A stretch of DNA of 8,960 nt from Pseudomonadota bacterium (GTDB lineage Bacteria > Pseudomonadota > Alphaproteobacteria > Rhizobiales > Aestuariivirgaceae): contig JAEKFU010000707.1 in assembly GCA_016522385.1 (NCBI GenBank), positions 1 to 8,960 on the forward strand, read 5' to 3'. Below the pieces are notes generated by a model that was given only the letters and a program-made list of their open reading frames with translations, was not told the DNA's origin and searched no databases. Positions 6,109 to 8,960 of the stretch are shown one piece after another. A program made the position numbers and the translations under genes. The first letter of the stretch is position 1. Every line of letters starts with the position of its first letter.

Positions 6109-6154
6109 CGCGCTGTATCCAAGTGCAACATTCGTTGACGAGAAAACGACCAAC

Positions 6155-7198
6155 ATGGAATTCAGCATTCAACTCTCCGCGTACTACCCCGACAAGGATT
6201 ATGGCGGCGATCGGCTTTATCAGGACATGTTGCAGCAAGCCATCCTTGCCGACCAGACCGGCTTCGACGCCGTATCGATCACCGAGCATCACCTGATCAA
6301 CATCTTGATGATGCCGGCGCCTTTGCAATTTGCGGTCAAGATTGCCGATGCCACCAAACACGTGAAGATCATGACGGCAGTCGCCGTCCTGCCGCTGCAC
6401 GATATGCGAACCTATGCCGGAGAGGTGGTTGTCGCCGACATACTCACCGACGGCCGCCTGATGCTCGGCGTCGGGCGCGGCGCCTTTGGCTTCGAGATGG
6501 ACCGCCTGGGTGTACCACTCGATATCTCGCGTGAAAAGTTCGACGAATCCCTAAACGTGCTGACAGCCTTGCTGCGCGACGATGAGGTCTCCTGGAACGG
6601 CAAGTACTACAAATTCGATGCCCTGACCGTCATGCCGCGCCCGGTGCGGCCAGGCGGCCCGCCCATAATGATGGCTGCCGTTATGCCCGAAGCCATCTAT
6701 CACTCCACCAAGCGCGGCTTTCATATTCAGACCTCCCCCCTGTCAGGCGATCAGCAGCACATGCTCGATCAGGTGAACGCCTTCCAGCGCGGCAAGGCCG
6801 AGCTGGGCGGAGGCGGTCGCCACTTGACACTGTCGCTGTCTCGCGTCGCGTTCACTGCACAAAACGAGGCAGACCGTCTGGCAAAAATTGCAGCTGCAAA
6901 CGACTATTACAGCCGTTTCGACAACGTCTATACCGGCCCGGGAATCGTCGAGCGTGGCATGATCGCACCCCTGCCGCGCAAGCAGACTGTCGAAGAACTC
7001 GCCGATAGCCTGCTGATTTGCACGCCCTCACATATGATCGACAAGCTGGGCCCTTATGCCGAAGCCGGCGTCGACCGGGTTATCCTCAACCCCAATTTCG
7101 GCGCCAGCCAAGCCGAGACACTCGAAAGTATTCAATGCTTTGCCGAAGAGGTTATGCCGCAATTTGCCAATCCGCGGCAAACAATTGCCGCGGAATAA
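6155..7198 (+). CDS. LLM-class (luciferase-like) flavin-dependent monooxygenase
   Basis: This 347-residue protein belongs to the bacterial luciferase-like superfamily, TIM-barrel enzymes that use reduced FMN (or F420 in some members) and O2 to oxidise organic substrates in the cytoplasm. Diagnostic features are FDAVSITEHHL (38-47), whose His pair corresponds to the active-site His region of LuxA, then TAVAVLPLHDMRTYAGEVVVAD (74-95), TDGRLMLGVGRG (98-109) and a C-terminal AGVDRVILNPNFG segment near residue 304. Length is typical for the family and the frame is intact. The start ATG at 6155 has only a weak purine-rich GAG upstream, but the product begins at the usual first beta strand (MEFSIQL). 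The hydrolase gene starts 25 bases downstream on the same strand, so the two are probably cotranscribed. A separate flavin reductase would be expected somewhere if it uses free FMNH2; none is in this window. Substrate unknown. Confidence 0.93.
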   Translation: MEFSIQLSAYYPDKDYGGDRLYQDMLQQAILADQTGFDAVSITEHHLINILMMPAPLQFAVKIADATKHVKIMTAVAVLPLHDMRTYAGEVVVADILTDGRLMLGVGRGAFGFEMDRLGVPLDISREKFDESLNVLTALLRDDEVSWNGKYYKFDALTVMPRPVRPGGPPIMMAAVMPEAIYHSTKRGFHIQTSPLSGDQQHMLDQVNAFQRGKAELGGGGRHLTLSLSRVAFTAQNEADRLAKIAAANDYYSRFDNVYTGPGIVERGMIAPLPRKQTVEELADSLLICTPSHMIDKLGPYAEAGVDRVILNPNFGASQAETLESIQCFAEEVMPQFANPRQTIAAE

Positions 7199-7223
7199 GA
7201 CCTGATGTCAGGTGGATCATCTC

Positions 7224-8015
7224 ATGGCAGATGTAATTGACTGCGACTACACGGTGGAAGGCGCCGGGACGCCGCTGTTCCTGATCCACGGCATTGGCGC
7301 TGCGCGCGATGTCTGGCGCTTCTTGACCCCTGCGCTCACCAAGAATTTCACCGTGATCCGATATGATCTGCGCGGCCACGGCACCTCGCCCGTGCCGGAC
7401 GGTGATTTCGACCTTGACGATTTGGTCAACGATCTTGAACGGGTCCGCGAACGCACCGGCTTCGAGCAGGCCCATTTTGCCGGTCATTCGCTCGGCGGAA
7501 TGATCGCTCCGGCCTATGCCCGCAAACATCCCGACCGCGTCAAATCCCTTGCAGTCCTGTCAACCGCCGCCGGGCGCACTGAAGACGACAGCGCCAAGGT
7601 CTGGGCCGTCGTGCAGGCCATGGAGCAGAACGGTGTCGAGCAGACCCTCGATACTCTCATCGAGCGCTGGTACACCGATGCGTTTATCAAAGCCCATCCG
7701 GATATAGTCCGGCGCCGGCTCGAACAGGTCGTCAATACGAACACCGATATCTTCATGAAAGTCTTCAGGATCTATGCCGGCACCGAAATGCTGCCATGGC
7801 TGCACGAGATCAAGGCGCCCTCCCTCGTCCTCACCGGCGAACTTGACGGCGGCTGCAACCCCCGCCTCAACAAACTGATCGCCGATGCCATCCCAAACTC
7901 CGAACTGGTCATCCTGCCTGGTCTCAAGCACGCACTACTGCTTGAAGCCGGTGAACTTGTCGCCCAGCAGATGATCAGGTTCATCACGTCCACTGGCGTA
8001 GGCCCATCTGGTTAA
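7224..8015 (+). CDS. Alpha/beta-fold hydrolase (PcaD-like)
   Basis: This 263-residue serine hydrolase has the alpha/beta-hydrolase fold and resembles 3-oxoadipate enol-lactonase-type enzymes. Numbered from the ATG at 7224: the oxyanion-hole HGIG is at 22-25, the nucleophile elbow GHSLGG at 87-92 with Ser89, the probable acid is Asp208 in GELDGGCNP, and the catalytic His is His236 in GLKHALL. A YDLRGHGTSP motif lies at 47-56. A cap region occupies about 118-190. I chose ATG 7224 because AGGTGG (7210-7215) lies 8 bases upstream; a GTG at 7212 would start inside that site. It follows the monooxygenase gene by 25 bases, suggesting an operon in which an oxidised product (ester, lactone or diketone) is hydrolysed; this is inference from order. 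Its stop codon overlaps that of murI on the opposite strand. Exact substrate cannot be read from sequence. Confidence 0.92.
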   Translation: MADVIDCDYTVEGAGTPLFLIHGIGAARDVWRFLTPALTKNFTVIRYDLRGHGTSPVPDGDFDLDDLVNDLERVRERTGFEQAHFAGHSLGGMIAPAYARKHPDRVKSLAVLSTAAGRTEDDSAKVWAVVQAMEQNGVEQTLDTLIERWYTDAFIKAHPDIVRRRLEQVVNTNTDIFMKVFRIYAGTEMLPWLHEIKAPSLVLTGELDGGCNPRLNKLIADAIPNSELVILPGLKHALLLEAGELVAQQMIRFITSTGVGPSG

Positions 8016-8830
8016 ATCGGCACCTCGACAACTTTGTACTGATGGAAACCAAAAGTACGATAGCTTTCGAGCTCTGCAGCCCCTGTTCCGCGCCGCGAGG
8101 TGAACACAGCCGTGTCCGCTGCAATGCCATCATGGCCATTGCGCCGGTGGGCAAGCTCTGCAAGCACATGTGTCGTGCGGGCGGCGATCGCCGCCGAGGG
8201 ATCAATGAAGTTCACCGGCCAAGGCGCCAACTGTTCCAGTTCGGACAGCAACAGAGGATAGTGCGTGCAGCCGAGCACAACGGTATCGGTACGCGCATCG
8301 CCGCGCCTGCGGAACACAGGTGCAATCTCCGCAATCAGTGCGTCGGTATCGAGCAATTTACCCTTCAACTTGGCTTCTGCCATCTCCGCCAGCCGAGGCG
8401 CGCCATGCAGCAGCACGCGGCAATGATAGGCAAAGGTGTGAATCAGTGCCTGAGTATATTCACGCTTCACCGTGCCGGGCGTTGCCAGAACACCGATGAC
8501 ATTTGAATGGGTCGCTTGGGCGGCCGGCTTAATCGCCGGCACTGTACCGACAAATGCCATATCGAACTGCTTGCGAAGTTCTGCCAGTGCCAGCGTGCTG
8601 GCCGTGTTGCAAGCGACGACAAAGGCGTCCGGCCGAACATCCTCGATGATCCTACCAGCCACCTGGATGATCCGTTTGACCAGCGCTGCCTCATCCCAGC
8701 TGCCATAGGGGAAACCAGCCGTGTCGGCCGCATAGATAAGATCGGCCGCCGGAAGCGACTCGCGCATCGCGCGGGCAACCGTCAGCCCACCCATGCCGGA
8801 ATCAAATATGACAACCCTGGGTCCGTTCAT
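8012..8830 (-). CDS. murI: Glutamate racemase
   Basis: MurI interconverts L- and D-glutamate without a cofactor, providing D-Glu for the peptidoglycan stem peptide in the cytoplasm. The 272 residues show the family motifs: VIFDSGMGGLTV (7-18) with Asp10/Ser11, FPYGS (40-44), the first catalytic Cys74 in VACNTAST, and the second catalytic Cys188 in LGCTHYPLL. Length is typical for the family. The start ATG at 8830 overlaps the stop codon of the upstream RNA methyltransferase gene in an ATGA arrangement, pointing to translational coupling in one operon. The 3' end collides with the hydrolase gene: both stop codons lie within the 4-bp TTAA at 8012-8015, so there is no intergenic space for a dedicated terminator. 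Identification is secure. Confidence 0.98.
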   Translation of the reverse strand: MNGPRVVIFDSGMGGLTVARAMRESLPAADLIYAADTAGFPYGSWDEAALVKRIIQVAGRIIEDVRPDAFVVACNTASTLALAELRKQFDMAFVGTVPAIKPAAQATHSNVIGVLATPGTVKREYTQALIHTFAYHCRVLLHGAPRLAEMAEAKLKGKLLDTDALIAEIAPVFRRRGDARTDTVVLGCTHYPLLLSELEQLAPWPVNFIDPSAAIAARTTHVLAELAHRRNGHDGIAADTAVFTSRRGTGAAELESYRTFGFHQYKVVEVPI

Positions 8831-8960
8831 CCCCTGTCCCGGTTCGGTTTCGGTCGCATATGTTGGCGCACCAGCGAGGCGATTACGCCACGCAACGTGC
8901 GCACCTCCTGTTCGGTCAATGCGGCCCGATGCAACAGGTTGCGCAGGTTTCTGACCATCG
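8827..8960 (-). CDS. TrmJ-like RNA methyltransferase (partial, C-terminal 43+ residues)
   Basis: Only the end of the gene is in the window; it enters from the right edge and stops with TGA at 8827-8829. The visible residues include MVRNLRNLLHRAALTEQEVR and TLRGVIASLVRQ, then a basic Pro-containing tail. This matches the C-terminal segment of SPOUT-class TrmH/TrmJ-family 2'-O-methyltransferases, which usually ends with a conserved RN-hRA-LT--EVRTL pattern. Such enzymes methylate position 32 of tRNAs (TrmJ) or related RNA sites. The catalytic knot lies outside the window, so the exact specificity is unproven. It overlaps murI by 4 bases and is probably cotranscribed with it. An RNA methyltransferase beside murI is, from memory, a common arrangement in rhizobiales genomes. 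Confidence 0.8.
   Translation of the reverse strand, partial: MVRNLRNLLHRAALTEQEVRTLRGVIASLVRQHMRPKPNRDRG

Larger units (their letters stand above)
5769..6154. other. Divergent intergenic region between rpsD and the monooxygenase gene
   Basis: The 386 bases separate two outward-pointing genes. The rpsD side contains AT-rich sequence and a GCGGG/CCCGC hairpin. The middle (about 5840-6020) is GC-rich, with no gene I can support. The monooxygenase side is AT-rich, with a perfect 17-bp palindrome (6023-6039), a looser inverted repeat AATTC/GAATT (6041-6059) and a weak promoter candidate (6080-6108). Plus-strand open frames across this region are not supported by ribosome binding sites or recognisable protein sequence. 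Confidence 0.6.

Overview
This window looks like chromosomal DNA of an alphaproteobacterium, probably a rhizobiales-type lineage. The evidence is a cysteine-free ribosomal protein S4 of the alphaproteobacterial type, a Usg-family protein, and a murI gene coupled to an RNA methyltransferase close to rpsD. Most genes look like ordinary vertically inherited housekeeping or accessory genes. I see no IS element, integrase, tRNA, rRNA or CRISPR array.

Layout, left to right. (1) 1-599, minus strand: N-terminal 199 residues of a GldA/CcmA-type ABC transporter ATPase, cut by the window edge. (2) 600-950: a divergent intergenic region with candidate promoters facing both ways and small inverted repeats. 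(3) 951-1220, plus: a Usg-family protein of unknown function. (4) 1323-4808, minus: a 1161-residue, apparently exported, Ala/Lys-rich coiled-coil protein made almost entirely of about seven tandem units of about 153 residues. This is the most unusual object in the window. (5) 4809-5150: intergenic, with a strong rpsD terminator. (6) 5151-5768, minus: rpsD (S4). (7) 5769-6154: divergent intergenic region with a perfect 17-bp palindrome. (8) 6155-8015, plus: a probable two-gene operon of a luciferase-like flavin monooxygenase and an alpha/beta hydrolase. (9) 8012-8960, minus: murI (glutamate racemase), translationally coupled to an upstream TrmJ-like RNA methyltransferase of which only the C-terminus is present.

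How the genes relate. murI supplies D-glutamate for peptidoglycan and rpsD is a core ribosomal gene. From memory, the order RNA methyltransferase - murI - rpsD is common in rhizobia, with murI and rpsD close together. Here the oppositely oriented monooxygenase/hydrolase pair sits between them and its last stop codon interlocks with that of murI. The pair would fit oxidation followed by hydrolysis of some small organic compound, but the sequence does not identify a substrate.

The best candidate for something undescribed is the giant repeat protein. Its units differ by in-frame changes of 55 and 11 residues, both multiples of the 11-residue coiled-coil period. An extended rod of this length would be far longer than the periplasm is wide. 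I did not find a convincing multi-gene novel system such as a defence island.
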